A stretch of 64,000 nucleotides of DNA from Casuarius casuarius (lineage: Eukaryota; Chordata; Aves; Casuariiformes; Casuariidae): the NCBI GenBank assembly GCA_003342895.1, contig PTFA01000275.1, positions 248,001-312,000 on the forward strand, in the 5' to 3' direction. Shown here piece after piece: positions 61,301-64,000 of the stretch. The notes below the pieces were generated by a model that was not told the DNA's origin, searched no databases, and saw nothing but the letters and a program-made list of their open reading frames with translations. Position 1 is the stretch's first letter; every line of letters starts with the position of its first letter. A program made the position numbers and the translations under genes.

Positions 61301-64000
61301 GCATCTCTGCATTCTTTCCACCATCCTCCAGCACTATCCTAGCAGGCTTTGTGCTCTGCTACTTTCATGATGCAGCTAAGACATGAAACAAATACCCTCA
61401 GTTTCATATTGTAAAAAACAGCACTCAGCTGGCCTGTGACGGTCTCACGTTATTTAGATACTCTGAACAACCAATGAAAGTAATAATGATGGCTTAGAAT
61501 GACCGGGTATGGGACCCAAGAGCAAGTGCTGTATAGTAGTACTGTTGGTGAAGACAGTCTGCTCTAGGAGAGGTAGCCATGAGCAGTGTGGACACACGTC
61601 ACTCTCCACAGCTCAGCAAAGGGGCCAGGAACACTGTAAATCCAATGCAATTAGCAGTACCTGCAGCATGTAAAGCAGAATCTGGACTCAAGCTGAATGT
61701 CGTTACCTATGTGATGATCATTCTCATGTGGAGGTTAGACTAAGCCTCCCCGTAAACAAGCATAATTTATAGAATAGGGAATAACTATGGACAGGGTTTG
61801 GGTTCCCTTTATTGTATTCTAATTACTTCCTTGAGCCATTGTCAACTCTGTAAATAAAAACCAACTGGAAAGACAACCTAAATCATAGCAGAGAATTACT
61901 GAAGCCTACTATCAAAAGAGTGCCAGAGCCATGTTTAATTTACTGCCTAGAATTGCAAAGTAGCTTCCTGTTTTTAAGATGAGCCATAGTTTAGATCATT
62001 ACTTTAGGGGATTATTAGTCACCATGGGCAGAGATATAACTCTTGATTGCAATCTAGAAAGTAATAAAATATAAATAAATTATGGTGCATCTTATAAGAC
62101 TCTTCCATTACAGGCTAAACTAATGCAGCATCACTTTCCCCAAACCACATTTTTATTCAGCGTCATTAGCAAAAGACGAGTGCTGAAAACCAATGGTCCC
62201 ATCTCTCTTTATCGAGTTAAAATCTAGGTTATAATTACATACTTATGTAACAGTGCTGGGATCTGCATGCACATTTGCCTAGCATTTATTCTTCTTCTAA
62301 TGTATTACTGTACCAAAATACTTGTGGTAGTTTTTAATTTTGGTATAAGAAAGTCTTAACTACTTCAGATATTCAAAAATAATCTTATTTTTAAAATTAA
62401 ATTAAAAACTCATAGAAAATGGAATATAAAAGTAATTCTGTGTACTCTGTAAATGGGGTTCACCTTATCTATCTTCTGATGCCTCGATTGTAGATAGCTA
62501 CATCTGAGATAGTCAACCTGGGCACTCTTTTTCATCAATTAATAGAAATAGGCACTTTCTGGATGCAGTTCATCTGGCCCATTGCAAGAGGCTAAGAGGA
62601 GTTATCTAACAGTTAAGAGGTAAGTAGTGCGGCTGTTGAGGAATTCAGCACCTCTGTTCATACTCAGGGCTCCTCTACTGAGATGTGTAGCTATATCTTA
62701 GGTAAAATCAATACTGCTGATCTAAGTCTGAGCTAATAAACTCATTAAAAGTAAGAGTGTATTAGCTTGGACTAGGTAAGCTTTTGTTAAGACAATTACA
62801 CTTTTTTTTTTTTTTCCTCCAGATTGAAACAGGTTTAAATCTATCCGGCTTAGAATGAAGACAAATGGATTATCTGGACCTGGTTACAGGAACGTACCTC
62901 CCAGGGTCCATGAGTAGCAGAATGCTGAGATGAAAGCCACTGAGCCAATTAGTACAGAGGAAATAATAGTTTCAGTCAGCAGTACTGGGAGGTGCAACTT
63001 TCTACTCAAATAACTTCTGCTAGCAAAAATTATCTTTTACCTACCTTTCCCTGCACATGCATTTTTTCAGTATGTGTGCGTAGAAAGAGGTCTACATGGT
63101 GTACTACCCCGAAGTCTTATCAGGATATTTATGCAGGATGTGCACCCGGATATAGTAAGTGCTCCCAGGCACCCCAATTTAGCCAAAACTGCAGTACATT
63201 GTTGTACCTGAATTCATTATTCCTGCTTAGAAGTAGGACTAATTGATTTGGGTGTAATGCTTTTATATCTTGGTTATTTAACTTCTGAGTCCTGGATTAC
63301 AACTGTTTTGGTACTTTATTTTGTTCATGTGCTCATTCAGATCTACTCATGTTATCTCTAGCTAATGTCTGCATTGCACTGGATAGGTCTCACAGGATAT
63401 TACCTTAACTCTGAGGAAGTCCCAGAAACTGTTGTCAAGAAAGTGCAACAGGGAAATATACATATATTATTTAATCTTGTATACTTCTTTTGACAGAAGA
63501 CAAATCAAATTTATAAATAGAATGCATCTTTGCTTCTTAATACTTCATTATCACAAGTTTCTAAAAAAACCCAAGAAAGTTAAATTATGTCAACGGAGTG
63601 GGATTAACATACTGAGCTATGAGCTATCATGAAAGGCAGCCTGATGCTGGAAGGGAAACTTGAAAAGGGAAAAAGAGACTCAATGCTAAGAAATGAGTTA
63701 CAGAAGCAAAGACTTATAGATTACGCACTGGAGGACTGGCATTGAGTCATCCTCAGGAGCAACCCTGGTAATTCAGGCAACACCCCGTCAAGCACTGATT
63801 CAAGTATGAACACAGAGCACCCTGAGGAGCATGTAATACCCCACAGACCTGAGGAGGCCCAATGGATCAATACATCTAGTAACAATCTGGTAGTTCACAA
63901 TCTGCCTGCAAGGCAGTTACACAGGCAGAAAGCAGGCAGGAAGGAGAATACTCCAAATACATGTTGATTAGAAATACTGTTCTTTCAAGGAGGTACAGGC
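58381..64000. other. Non-coding sequence to the end of the window
   Basis: AT-rich unique sequence with no recognisable gene. It holds an (AAAT)n run at 59873-59894 and only short open frames of random composition. Confidence 0.65.
59873..59894 (+). repeat. (AAAT)5 microsatellite
   Basis: About five AAAT units. There is no clear element upstream for which this could be a tail. Confidence 0.9.

Noticed and set aside
1..64000. CRISPR arrays, tRNA or rRNA genes, operons
   Set aside because: No regularly spaced repeats, no cloverleaf-type box pairs and no rRNA core sequence were seen, and the DNA is clearly vertebrate nuclear.

Overview
This is vertebrate nuclear DNA, most likely from a bird. 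The clearest evidence is a degraded CR1 LINE at about 37.28-39.56 kb. Its ORF2 fragments are recognisable, and it ends in the octamer-like tail (ATTCTATGATTCT on the minus strand) typical of avian and reptilian CR1. The rest is AT-rich, rich in homopolymer runs and poor in CpG, with no bacterial-style gene arrangement. A single N at 7844 points to a draft assembly. I recognise no annotated protein-coding gene. The window reads as a gene desert or the inside of very large introns.

Layout. 1-7.1 kb: unique AT-rich sequence with a 22-bp palindrome. 7.14-7.95 kb: a solo LTR on the plus strand with a 5-bp target duplication GTGTT. 9.46-10.71 kb: a second, longer solo LTR on the minus strand with target duplication CCTCC and a 98-base all-purine tract. 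The two LTRs have similar terminal sequences. 12.74-13.03 kb: a possible minus-strand exon. 13-37 kb: mostly featureless, except for a GC-rich patch with a 130-codon ATG ORF (26.4-27.0 kb) and a palindromic homeodomain/octamer-like block (28.76 kb). 37.28-39.56 kb: the dead CR1 element. 39.6-53.6 kb: unique sequence with small repeats and GC-richer patches at 45.1-45.5 and 50.1-50.3 kb. 53.6-58.4 kb: the best candidate for undescribed coding content. Three plus-strand segments have convincing splice signals and compatible phases, and are followed by a stop and AATAAA signals; a possible terminal exon lies further on. 58.4-64 kb: nothing recognisable.

Nothing here resembles an operon, CRISPR array, tRNA/rRNA gene or biosynthetic system. 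The firm content is three retroelement relics (one LINE, two LTRs). The candidate exons are hypotheses built from splice signals and reading frames, and their confidence is set low. The window also has a notable number of short perfect inverted and direct duplications (3.26, 5.90/8.45, 23.44, 28.76, 31.57, 51.32, 52.26 and 53.01 kb), which look like local template-switch events.
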